64,000 nt of DNA from JBFWWP01 sp050246115 (GTDB taxonomy: Bacteria > Planctomycetota > UBA8108 > UBA1146 > JAJFFE01), in assembly GCA_050246115.1 (NCBI GenBank), contig JBFWWP010000003.1, positions 1 to 64,000 of the forward strand, written 5' to 3'. Under the pieces are notes generated by a model. The model saw nothing but the letters and a program-made list of their open reading frames with translations, was not told the origin of the DNA and did not search any database. Positions within the stretch are counted from its first letter, which is position 1; every line of letters begins with the position of its first letter. This document shows positions 9,070-16,802 of the stretch, one piece after another. Position numbers and translations under genes: made by a program.

Positions 9070-9351
9070 ATGCCGGCGACTCGTTACGCGATCTCTTTCG
9101 ACGTTGTGCTTCGGCGCGCCCGGTGCGCGGTGGGATTCCTGTCGCTGCCGTGTCTCCTCCTGCTACTCCTCTCGTGTGGAAACGGTTGCCGGAACGTCGA
9201 GTTCTACGAGCGCGAACTGCTCGTCGATCCGATCCTCGCGCTCGACGACGACCCGACCGAGATCCACTTCTTGCAGAAATGTCTCTACTCCCGCGAGGGT
9301 AGCGCCGGCGGCATTGGCAGCTCGGCGGGCGGGGGTTGCGGATGCTATTGA
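9070..9351 (+). CDS. DUF4266 family small lipoprotein
   Basis: This 93-residue protein has a hydrophobic leader with a lipobox-like LLSC. A short acidic body carries a W/Y-E-R-E-x-L-like motif, then DPILALDDDP, and it ends in a Gly/Ser-rich tail closing in GGGCGCY. The spacing and the glycine-cysteine tail match DUF4266, an uncharacterised family. GGAGGTTCC directly precedes the ATG at 9070. The stop overlaps the start of the DUF3570 gene by ten bases. The tail cysteines could bind a metal, form a disulfide or serve as a thioredoxin substrate. The thioredoxin-like gene two places downstream makes the last idea attractive, but this is inference. Confidence 0.8.
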   Translation: MPATRYAISFDVVLRRARCAVGFLSLPCLLLLLLSCGNGCRNVEFYERELLVDPILALDDDPTEIHFLQKCLYSREGSAGGIGSSAGGGCGCY

Positions 9352-10601
9352 GCTTGCGCCGTGCGTGCGGACCGCGTGCCCACACCTGCGCCCGACGTCG
9401 ATCGCTCGTGATCGCCCTCGTCGGAGCGTTGGCCATCGGGTCCGGCCTACTCGCTCAGCCGGTCCCGGTGCCGGCGCCCGAACCCACCGCGGCACCGGCC
9501 GACCCCTCCGACACACCAGCGCACGGGGGCGAAGCCGGTCACGGTAGTCTGCAGTTTCGCCTGGGCTACTATGACAGCGACGATAGCGGGGACGGCAATC
9601 CATTTCTCGACGAGTCGCTGACCGTGATCGAGCCAGTGGTCGTGCTCGACTACAACGTTACGGATCGATTGAGCCTGAGTGGCACGTTCTCCTACGACAG
9701 CGTCTCGAGCGCCTCCATCGATCGACTCAGTCGGTACCCCGACCAGTCAGGAGCTACCGGCGACGACTACTTTGGAATCTCGCTCGGCCTCTCCTATCGT
9801 TGGTCCGATGACTGGCGCCTCGGCGGCCACGGCAGCTTCAGCTCGGAGTATGACTACAACTCGATCGGGGCCGGCGTGTTCGTAGCGCACGACCTAGCGG
9901 ACCGCAACGCGACGATCAAGCTCGACTTCGGCGGCTTCTTCGATACCGTCGACATCATTCGTTTCGACGGCACCGAGGAAGGCGACGATGATCGCACGAC
10001 CCTATCCACCGGTATCACGTGGTACCAGATCGTCGACCCGAAGACCCACTTCGAGGTCGGCACGGTTGTAGCGCATCAGACCGGGTTCCTGGAGACGCCG
10101 TACAACGCCGTGGTCATCGAGGATGATTCGCTCGCTCCCAACCCAGCCCTCGAGAACCTGGCGCGTGGGCGGGAGATCATCGAAGAGCTACCGGACTCGC
10201 GCACGCGGCTGGCCCTCCATGGCCGCGTGCGCCGAGCTTTCACCCGTCGCACCGCGGTCGAACTCGGGAGCCGGATCTACACCGACACCTGGGGAGTTAC
10301 CGGACTCAGCCTCGAACCTTCCCTCCACCACTGGCTAGTGCAGGAGCGTCTACGGGTGCGCCTGCGCTACCGCTTCTACACGCAGACCGCGGCCGACGAC
10401 TTCGAAGAGCACGTGCGGACGGAGACTCGTTTCCGCACACAGGACTCCGACCTCGCAGACTTCACATCGCACATGGTGGGCGTGCGCTTCGACTGGCAAG
10501 TGACCGATGACTTCCGCTGGGACATCGGCGCGGACTACTTGCTGAGAAGCGACGGTCTCGACCAAGTCATCCTCAGCCTGGGCTTTCGATGGGAGTTCTG
10601 A
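9342..10601 (+). CDS. DUF3570 family outer-membrane barrel protein
   Basis: This 419-residue protein has a signal peptide (about residues 18-39), a Pro/Ala-rich linker, and then a predicted beta-barrel of many short strands with the terminal sequence GFRWEF. It matches the DUF3570 layout. At residues 119-125 it reads DSVSSAS, close to the [DN]xx[ST]GA[ST] motif on which ApbE attaches FMN. A second sequence, SGAT, occurs at residues 136-139. An ApbE-type enzyme is encoded two genes downstream. I chose the ATG at 9342 over the TTG at 9336. Both overlap the DUF4266 stop. The TGA overlaps the thioredoxin start (TGATG). Confidence 0.82.
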   Translation: MLLSLRRACGPRAHTCARRRSLVIALVGALAIGSGLLAQPVPVPAPEPTAAPADPSDTPAHGGEAGHGSLQFRLGYYDSDDSGDGNPFLDESLTVIEPVVVLDYNVTDRLSLSGTFSYDSVSSASIDRLSRYPDQSGATGDDYFGISLGLSYRWSDDWRLGGHGSFSSEYDYNSIGAGVFVAHDLADRNATIKLDFGGFFDTVDIIRFDGTEEGDDDRTTLSTGITWYQIVDPKTHFEVGTVVAHQTGFLETPYNAVVIEDDSLAPNPALENLARGREIIEELPDSRTRLALHGRVRRAFTRRTAVELGSRIYTDTWGVTGLSLEPSLHHWLVQERLRVRLRYRFYTQTAADDFEEHVRTETRFRTQDSDLADFTSHMVGVRFDWQVTDDFRWDIGADYLLRSDGLDQVILSLGFRWEF

Positions 10602-11209
10602 TGCGGGTCGATCCTGACACTCTCCATGATCGGTTACGAAAGGGGTGTGCCCACGAGCGTAGCCCTCGCAGCGCCCTTCTGGCCACGCTCCTCGTGGTGA
10701 GCTGCGCGGGCGGTTCGGCAACGAGTCGAATACCAGTCGACCACGCCGATACGCGAGCGCCGACCCTGGATCGGCCCACGCAGCCGGCCCTCCCATTCGC
10801 TGGCGACCTCGTCCTCGTCGACATGGACGGCAAACGCTACGACCTGGACGACCAGCTTCGAAGCGGGACCGTGGTGGTGCTGGTGTTCTGGCAGACCTGG
10901 TGCGCCCCGTGCCTACGTGAAGGTCCCAGCCTCGCGGCCGCGGCGCGAGCTCACGCTCCGACGCTGCGCTTCTATGGAATCCTGAGCGGTCCCGACGACA
11001 CAGTGGACGACGCCAAAGCGCGCGCCAAAGCCAACGAACTAGGACTCCCGTATCCACAAGTGCGCGACCGCAGTCTAGAACTCACGCGCGCCTGTGCTGT
11101 GACCGGAACTCCGACCATCGTAATCATCGGGGCCGACCGGCGTGTGCTGTACAAAGGTCACCGGCCACCGGCGGACTGGTCGGTGTTCACGCCCGCGAAT
11201 CGACAATGA
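10601..11209 (+). CDS. TlpA-like thioredoxin-fold lipoprotein
   Basis: This 202-residue periplasmic thiol-disulfide protein has a hydrophobic signal ending in a lipobox-like VVSC near residue 38. The thioredoxin fold follows, with catalytic WCAPC (Cys101 and Cys104) and the cis-proline loop in GTPT. The start at 10601 shares bases with the DUF3570 stop. An ATG twelve bases earlier is also possible. The stop overlaps the ApbE start (ATGA). Inside this operon its likely clients are the cysteine tail of the DUF4266 protein or a cofactor-bearing partner. It would reduce disulfides outside the cytoplasm. Confidence 0.88.
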   Translation: MRVDPDTLHDRLRKGCAHERSPRSALLATLLVVSCAGGSATSRIPVDHADTRAPTLDRPTQPALPFAGDLVLVDMDGKRYDLDDQLRSGTVVVLVFWQTWCAPCLREGPSLAAAARAHAPTLRFYGILSGPDDTVDDAKARAKANELGLPYPQVRDRSLELTRACAVTGTPTIVIIGADRRVLYKGHRPPADWSVFTPANRQ

Positions 11210-12426
11210 AAGCGAACAGGAGATCGAACGTGACGCCGGAGTCGATTCCCCAGCAAGCGTGGCCGGCGACGGCGTCCCGACGAGCGACCATGCCCGTGAC
11301 GTACGCGGCGCCAGCGCGAGGCCCCGCCGTTCGGGTCGGAGTGGTGCCGGTGAGGGCGCGGTGGGTTGGCATGGGTGGGGTCGGCATGCGGTGGGTCGGC
11401 GTCGCGCTACTCCTCCTCGCCGCTGACCGCGCGCACGCCCAAGACCCCGCGCGCGCCCCAGCACCGGTCATGCGCGAGCACCACGGATCGAGCATGGGGT
11501 CCACCCTCTCGATCAAGGTCATCGGAACCGATCCCGCAACACTCGACCGAGCGCTCGCTGCGGCAGTACAAGAACTGGATCGCATCGAAGTTCTCATGAC
11601 CGACTGGCGCCCGTCGCCGCTCACACAATTGAACGAAGCCGCCGGGCAGGGCCCCCACAGCGTGCCGACCGAACTCGCGGCAATCATCGCCCGCTCCATC
11701 GAACTGCACCGCCTCACCAACGGTGCCTTCGATGTCACCTTTGCGCGTGCCGGGCAACTCTGGAACTACAAGCGCCCTGACTTCCGCTTTCCATCGCCCG
11801 AAGAGATCCAGGCTGCCCTGCCATTCATCGACGCCAGCCGCGTACAAGTCGACGCGCAGGCGGCGACGGTCGATCTCCCTGCCGGCATGCGCATCGGGCT
11901 AGGCGGAATCGCTCAGGGCTACGGCGCCGACCGCGCCATGGAGATCCTCCGCAGCCACGGCATCGAGCACGCCCTCGTCGATGTCAGCGGCGACCTCAAG
12001 ATCCTCGGTCACAAGTTCGGAGAGCCTTGGGAAGTCGCCGTGAAGCACCCCCGACGCCCCGGTCGCGCCCTCGCCGTTCTCCGTCTCTCGAACACCTGCC
12101 TTACCACCTCCGGCGACTACGAGCGCTTCTTCGAAAAGGACGGCCAGCGCTACCATCACATCATCGATCCGCGCACTGCTTTCCCGAGCCGCGGCTGCAT
12201 CAGCGCCACGGTGATCGCGCCGAACTGCGAGTTCGCCGACGCACTCGCGACGGCCCTCTGCGTACTCGGCCCAGAGAAGGGACTGCCGCTCGTCGAAAGC
12301 CTCCCGCGCGTCGAGGCCATTCTCGTCGGCATGGATGACAGCGTCCATGTCTCGACCGGACTCATCGGCCAGGTCGACTCCACCGACGAATCCACGGCCC
12401 CCACACCTGGGCCGCGCCAACCATGA
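11206..12426 (+). CDS. apbE: FAD:protein FMN transferase (ApbE family)
   Basis: The enzyme attaches FMN from FAD to Thr or Ser of exported proteins. Family signs are the MGST-like sequence after the signal, the GLGGIAQGYGAD region, TSGDYERFF, HHIIDPRTAFP and the Asp/Thr-bearing ADALATALC segment that binds Mg and FAD. The ATG at 11206 overlaps the thioredoxin stop and gives 406 residues. An unusually long 55-residue stretch then precedes the hydrophobic signal, so an internal start near 11371 or 11386 (signal ending AHA) is a real alternative. It is the last gene of the operon; a hairpin follows at 12462. Confidence 0.93.
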   Translation: MKANRRSNVTPESIPQQAWPATASRRATMPVTYAAPARGPAVRVGVVPVRARWVGMGGVGMRWVGVALLLLAADRAHAQDPARAPAPVMREHHGSSMGSTLSIKVIGTDPATLDRALAAAVQELDRIEVLMTDWRPSPLTQLNEAAGQGPHSVPTELAAIIARSIELHRLTNGAFDVTFARAGQLWNYKRPDFRFPSPEEIQAALPFIDASRVQVDAQAATVDLPAGMRIGLGGIAQGYGADRAMEILRSHGIEHALVDVSGDLKILGHKFGEPWEVAVKHPRRPGRALAVLRLSNTCLTTSGDYERFFEKDGQRYHHIIDPRTAFPSRGCISATVIAPNCEFADALATALCVLGPEKGLPLVESLPRVEAILVGMDDSVHVSTGLIGQVDSTDESTAPTPGPRQP

Positions 12427-12461
12427 GGGACACCTCTTTGACGACCGTCCAGCGAGCAAGC

Positions 12462-12494
12462 CGCGGAACGAGCGCCCAACGGGCTCGCTCCGCG
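12462..12494. terminator. Hairpin between convergent genes after apbE
   Basis: CGCGGA-ACGAGC pairs with GCTCGC-TCCGCG (12 positions, one mismatch) around a short loop, 35 bases after the ApbE stop. It lies between the end of this operon and the converging dockerin gene, so it could terminate both. Confidence 0.6.
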
Positions 12495-12620
12495 ACAAAC
12501 CGAGGTTCTCCGATCTCACTCCGTGGGGTCTGAACCCAAGTCAAGTGCGTTCACGGGTAGCTCCACGGTCGGCGTCTCGTCCTCGTTCGCGTCGTGTCGG
12601 AGACAGGCGCCGCGACGGCC

Positions 12621-14228
12621 TCAACAGCCGGCCGATGCCGCGCAGTCCAACGAGTCCGGCGTTGGGTCCGAGTCGCAACCGGGAAACGGGGGCGGCGGTG
12701 GCGCGCCTGCCGAGAAGAGCAGTCCCAACGTCGAGATCGGGTCTCCTAGGTCGAAGTGACCATCGTCGTTCGCATCGCAGGCGTCCGTGCAACCCGGAGC
12801 ACCGCCCGCGCCGAACAGCGCCGTCAGCGCATGGATCGCGTCTGCCACATCGACGGCTGAGTCGGTGTTGCAATCGGCGCGGACGAACTGAGGAGCTAGA
12901 TCGAAGACCTGAGTGAAGTAGTCCTGATCGCCGCCGTCCACGACCGTGCTCGCGACGACGATTCGGCGACCGCGCACCGCGAGCAGATCCCCGTAGTAGA
13001 GGAAGCCGCCCGGAGCCACGAGATCCACGGTCCAGGCCAACGTCCCGTCTGGTTCGTAGCGTGCGAGCACCGAGTCGAGGGCAATGCCGCTGACGGATGA
13101 CCCGGTCAAGTACACCGCCCAGTCGTTCGTGCCCTCGGATCCGAGTGCGATCGCGTTCGCCCGGTCTACCACCGCCCCGGGCAGATCGAGGCGACGCACC
13201 CAGGCGGTCCCGCCTGCGGCATCGTAGGCCACCGTCACGATGTCGCTGAATCCGGTGGTTTCACCCGTGACGCCGCTGCCCGTCACCACGACCGTACCGT
13301 CGGGAGCGGTGACGTTGCCCCGCGGGTCGGACGAATCACACACGGCGGGTCCGTGATAGTCGACCTCCCACTCCAATGTCCCATCGGACGCGATCTGCAC
13401 GGTGCGATACTCGAACAGCCCACACGGGGTCTCGTGGCCACTGGTGGCAATGACACGATCGCCGACCCCTATCGTCATGTGGGACGGTGACACGATGCCC
13501 CCAAAGGCGCCGAGGATCTGATGCTCCCACTGAAACTGGCCCGTCGGTGAGTACTTCGCGATGAAGGTTCCGTTGGAGGACAGCCCCACGATCCCGTTGA
13601 TCAACACGCTACCGGTCGAGTCCGTCTTCATCGTGTACAAGCCGTCCTCACCCGCGTTGGGGCCGTCGTAGACTGCGGTCCACGACATGACGCCCGATCC
13701 ATCGTAGCGAAGTACACGGATGTCACCGGCCTCGGTGGCCGCCACCGTCACCGAGCCATCGGACGCCACCGCAATCGCGGCGTTTCGATAGCCGAGTCGC
13801 GGCGCAGACACCGGAAACTCCGCGGACCAAGCGAGTTGCCCGTCGAAGTCATGGACCCGTGTGACGAGGCTGCGGCTCGTGAGCGACGTCGACTCGCCGA
13901 CGATGTAGGCGCCGCTCGCGGTGACGGCCAGATCACTGACGCGATCGATCGTCGACCCGGGCCCCTGATAGGAGACCGACCACAGGAGCTGACCCGATGG
14001 CGAGTGTCGAATGAGCGCGAAACCGTCCAACTCGACCGGGTCGGCTACCACGCCCGCCAGGAAGACCGATCCATCGGGGCCGATCCGCACGCGAGTCAGT
14101 TCGTCGTGCTGCCCCCCTGAAGGGTCGTCCACGACTTGCCACGAAACGACCGGTTGGCCAGTGACTGTCGTCCACGCCACGGTCAGCAACGCCAGAACGA
14201 GAAACCGAGTTCTTCTCGGAAGGTGCAT
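12621..14228 (-). CDS. Secreted beta-propeller protein with C-terminal dockerin-like module
   Basis: This 535-residue exported protein has a signal peptide ending near TVTGQ at residue 25. About 400 residues follow of repeated blades with the rhythm G-x-V-x-V-A-G and W-x-x-x-Y/F, as in propellers built from SBBP or PQQ-like repeats. The last 85 residues contain two calcium-loop helices (DCNTDSAVDVADAI and DANDDGHFDLGDPI), then FPGCDSDPTPDSLDC, the dockerin-like pair found in several genes here. I infer a cell-surface or secreted role, with the C-terminal module acting as an anchor or sorting tag. The ATG at 14228 has AAAGGCGAG upstream. Confidence 0.8.
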   Translation of the reverse strand: MHLPRRTRFLVLALLTVAWTTVTGQPVVSWQVVDDPSGGQHDELTRVRIGPDGSVFLAGVVADPVELDGFALIRHSPSGQLLWSVSYQGPGSTIDRVSDLAVTASGAYIVGESTSLTSRSLVTRVHDFDGQLAWSAEFPVSAPRLGYRNAAIAVASDGSVTVAATEAGDIRVLRYDGSGVMSWTAVYDGPNAGEDGLYTMKTDSTGSVLINGIVGLSSNGTFIAKYSPTGQFQWEHQILGAFGGIVSPSHMTIGVGDRVIATSGHETPCGLFEYRTVQIASDGTLEWEVDYHGPAVCDSSDPRGNVTAPDGTVVVTGSGVTGETTGFSDIVTVAYDAAGGTAWVRRLDLPGAVVDRANAIALGSEGTNDWAVYLTGSSVSGIALDSVLARYEPDGTLAWTVDLVAPGGFLYYGDLLAVRGRRIVVASTVVDGGDQDYFTQVFDLAPQFVRADCNTDSAVDVADAIHALTALFGAGGAPGCTDACDANDDGHFDLGDPISTLGLLFSAGAPPPPPFPGCDSDPTPDSLDCAASAGC

Positions 14229-14555
14229 CGAAACTCGCCTTTCAGTGGAGGACGTGTCTTGGCAGCACCGCCGATGTCAGTGTCGAAGGTTCCGTGCGAA
14301 CCAACGCCGGTCAGCGCCTTCGATCTCGACGGTCCCTCGTGAGACCGCGCTGACGTACATCTAGCGGCCGCACGGCCACAGCCCCAGACGCAAGCGCAAC
14401 GGTGGACTCCAACGAGCACCACACGAGAACGCCGCGCGCCGCAGCCGACCGGAACGTGGCGCAAGCTATACGGGAGAGATCCGGGGGGTGTTTGGCGACG
14501 TAGATTTGGAGCAACAGCGGCAAGCAAGGCCCGCCGCCCGGAGGTCACTCCGAGG

Positions 14556-14586
14556 CGACGCTCTCGTGTCGTACACGAGAGCGTCG
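14556..14586. other. Perfect 14-bp hairpin with 3-base loop
   Basis: CGACGCTCTCGTGT and its exact complement flank the loop CGT. No T-run follows on either strand, and the position is about 330 bases upstream of the propeller gene and a similar distance past the thioredoxin gene. It could be an operator, an RNA processing site or a terminator; the sequence does not decide. Confidence 0.6.
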
Positions 14587-14846
14587 GGCGGCTCACTGCG
14601 CTCACGCGCGACCCGTTCGAGGGAATCGGGCCAGACGGTCCGGACCTGAGTTCATTCCGGCCTGAGGGGTGTCTACACCGAGGCGGCGTGGGTCGACGTC
14701 TGGGGCAACATCACTCGGTTCAACGGGGATGAAGCGGGTGCGGCTTCGCCGCAGCCACGAGGGGCTTTGCGAGAGCGCGCTCGAAGAGAGTAGACCCAGA
14801 GCAAGCACGGCATGCGCTGGATTGGGGGCTAGACGGCTTCAATGCC

Positions 14847-14890
14847 GAAGCCGCGAAACCGGCGCCAAAACGCGCCTGTTCCGCGGCTTC
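14847..14890 (-). terminator. Terminator-like hairpin after the thioredoxin gene
   Basis: GAAGCCGCG pairs with CGCGGCTTC, and an inner GGCGC pairs with GCGCC around AAAA. The structure begins 20 bases after the stop of the minus-strand thioredoxin gene, which is the right place for a terminator, though no T-run follows. Confidence 0.55.
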
Positions 14891-14910
14891 TCGGAACCTC
14901 GACTGAACTC

Positions 14911-15897
14911 CTAGAGAAGGCTCTTTCGGCGTAGCGCCTTCTCGGCCGCCTTGGTGCCGTCGAACGACTTTGCAAATGCTTCGAGTAGCTGAATCTGTTG
15001 CTCGCGCGTGGGTGCCTTCTTGACCTTCTCGAGCAATCCCTCGAGCGCACCCTCAGCGTTGAGCTCCTTCTTGATCGCGGGGTCCTTTCGCATCTCGGCA
15101 ACTTTGGCAGTCACTTCGTCGGCAATGGGCTGGCCCTTGAAGCCCCGCGACAGCTCGGTGTAGGTCGCCAGCGCCAAACCATACTCACGGTTCGTGCATG
15201 CGCGCTCGGCGGCTGCCTTGAGCCGCTCGCCGGCGAGGCGCACGCGATCGATAATGTACGTAGCGTCCGCGAGAACGGCATCGTTACCCTCGGCGCGCTC
15301 GCGCTTCTTCTCTGCCTCTGAGATGGCGTTGGCGTACTTGCCCGTCGCGAAGAAGTGCGCAGCCTTCTCGAGCCCCGCAGCGACCTCCGAGCGGCCGAGG
15401 CCCGGATAGCGTACCTTGGCGACTTCCTCGGCGATCTTGGCCTCGTATCCCGAACTTCCTTGCCAGATCACCGTGCCGTCGACACCAATCAGAAATGCGT
15501 ACGGCAGGCCGTTCCCACCCTGGTAACCACCGAAATCGCTGGCTCCCGAGCGCATGGTCTGGGGGAACGTGTAGCCCATCTTCTCGCAATAGGTCTCGAC
15601 CTCAGCGGCCGTGTGACCTTGACTCTCGATGTGAAAGACGTGCAGCCCCTTGCCGCCCAACTCAGTCCAGATTCGCTGAAGTGCCGGCATCGCCGCCTTA
15701 CACGGCGGACAATTGAGGCCCCAATACTTGATCAGCACGACCTCGCCCTTGGTCTCGGCGAGCGACTTCCCACGGACATCCGCATCGTACAGCATGTCGC
15801 CGGCGCGGAAGTCGGGGCCCGGCTTGCCAACCAGCTGCTCCTGTCCCACGACCGACAAGGGCACCAAGAGTGCACAAAGCAACCATACGCTTCTCAT
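14911..15897 (-). CDS. Secreted TlpA-like thioredoxin with helical C-terminal domain
   Basis: This 328-residue protein has a signal peptide (MRSVWLLCALL, cleaved near VGQ) and a thioredoxin domain with active-site CPPC at residues 63-66 and a GLPYAFLIG loop. About 150 residues of charged helix follow, rich in K, A and E, with a TPR-like repeating pattern. The ATG at 15897 is preceded by GAGGAGCAGCG. The open frame extends further upstream, but that part has no signal and reads as non-coding. It probably transfers electrons to or from thiols outside the cytoplasm. The helical half suggests a docking role. It is not adjacent to the other thioredoxin operon. Confidence 0.85.
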   Translation of the reverse strand: MRSVWLLCALLVPLSVVGQEQLVGKPGPDFRAGDMLYDADVRGKSLAETKGEVVLIKYWGLNCPPCKAAMPALQRIWTELGGKGLHVFHIESQGHTAAEVETYCEKMGYTFPQTMRSGASDFGGYQGGNGLPYAFLIGVDGTVIWQGSSGYEAKIAEEVAKVRYPGLGRSEVAAGLEKAAHFFATGKYANAISEAEKKRERAEGNDAVLADATYIIDRVRLAGERLKAAAERACTNREYGLALATYTELSRGFKGQPIADEVTAKVAEMRKDPAIKKELNAEGALEGLLEKVKKAPTREQQIQLLEAFAKSFDGTKAAEKALRRKSLL

Positions 15898-16200
15898 CGC
15901 TGCTCCTCTGCAACACGAGCCGGAGGTCGCTCGCGTCAAATGGATGAACACCACGTGCGGCCAGGTCGCCCCGCAGAGGCACTCCTCCGCTCGAAGCACC
16001 GGGCCGCCGCACCGAGCCGCAGTCACCGGCGGCGCCACGACCGTGACACCACGACGGGGACCGAGACTTGGCCGTCGCTCCGATGTTCCCGACTGGGCTC
16101 GACGAGTCAACCTTGCTGCAGAGCCAAAATGCAGCAGCCATGTCGGCCAGTCCCGAACCGAGCGCAGGCCGCGCTTGCTTCGGACCTAGATTCTCTCCTA

Positions 16201-16220
16201 GGGGGCTTTCGCAAGCCCCC
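16201..16220. terminator. Small GC hairpin after the dockerin fragment
   Basis: GGGGGCTT and AAGCCCCC pair around TCGC. It lies just past the end of the minus-strand dockerin fragment. There is no T-run, so function is uncertain. Confidence 0.35.
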
Positions 16221-16280
16221 TCGCGACCGCGAAGCCGCGACCGTTCCCTCCGATGGCTCGGGCGCCAGTGTCCTTCAGGT

Positions 16281-16420
16281 TCAGGGGCACGGCGATGTGT
16301 CGCAGCTCAGGGCGTCGGCGGATGGATCGGTGCCACAGCCTGGGAACGGGGCTTGTGGATCTGGGCCTTCGGTGAACAGCCACGCAAGCAGGTAGACCAC
16401 GTCGGCGATGTTCACGGTGA
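16281..16420 (-). pseudogene. Duplicated 3' fragment of a dockerin-like module
   Basis: About 137 bases are nearly identical (four mismatches by eye) to the last 137 coding bases of the 1,855-residue gene ending at 19057. The translation picks up at TVNIADVVYLLAW and ends CDTSPCP with its own TGA at 16281. Upstream of 16420 the similarity stops abruptly and the frame becomes arginine-rich noise. It is therefore a copied tail without a body, from a recent duplication or a remnant of a lost gene. Confidence 0.8.
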
Positions 16421-16437
16421 CTCTCGTGCAGGACACG

Positions 16438-16478
16438 AAGGCCCGTCGCCTCGGAGTGAACTCCGGGCGGCGGGCCTT
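16438..16478 (-). terminator. Long terminator-like hairpin
   Basis: AAGGCCCGTCGCCTCGGAGT folds back on ACTCCG...GGGCCTT with one mismatch and one bulge. AAGGCCC...GGGCCTT hairpins of this form commonly act as terminators. It lies about 325 bases past the end of the minus-strand ATPase gene, and 18 bases before the start of similarity in the dockerin fragment. Confidence 0.5.
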
Positions 16479-16802
16479 GTTCGACCAAGCACGCGGCCCC
16501 TGCGGTGGGCGGGATCTCGCGCTCGACTCGACCATGGGCCGCGGTCCGTCAGCATGACGAACCAGGTCCAAGAGAAGTTCTCATTGTTCTCCTTCTCGCC
16601 GGGTGGAGGGAGGTCCGACGGACTCGATGCTCTCCCACCGTCCGCAATCCCCGTGCCATCGTTCTCGTCCTCGCTCGCTCGGAAGCATCGGAGAAGCCGC
16701 GACCGGTGCCCTTGGATGGCACGGTCACACTCTTGCGTCACGGGGACCCTCGTGCTCGATGCGCCAACCCGTGAGAGCCGTGAACTCCCCCGTACGCATC
16801 GG

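Larger units (their letters stand above)
14229..14910. other. Intergenic region with two strong hairpins
   Basis: No gene is supported. The region holds a 14-bp perfect hairpin at 14556-14586 and a terminator-like hairpin at 14847-14890, each listed separately. It should also contain the promoter of the minus-strand propeller gene that starts at 14228. Confidence 0.5.
15898..16802. other. Intergenic region with dockerin fragment and hairpins
   Basis: No intact gene is seen. It holds a hairpin at 16201-16220, the dockerin fragment at 16281-16420 and a long hairpin at 16438-16478. Overlapping frames on both strands have no domains or ribosome binding sites. Confidence 0.5.
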
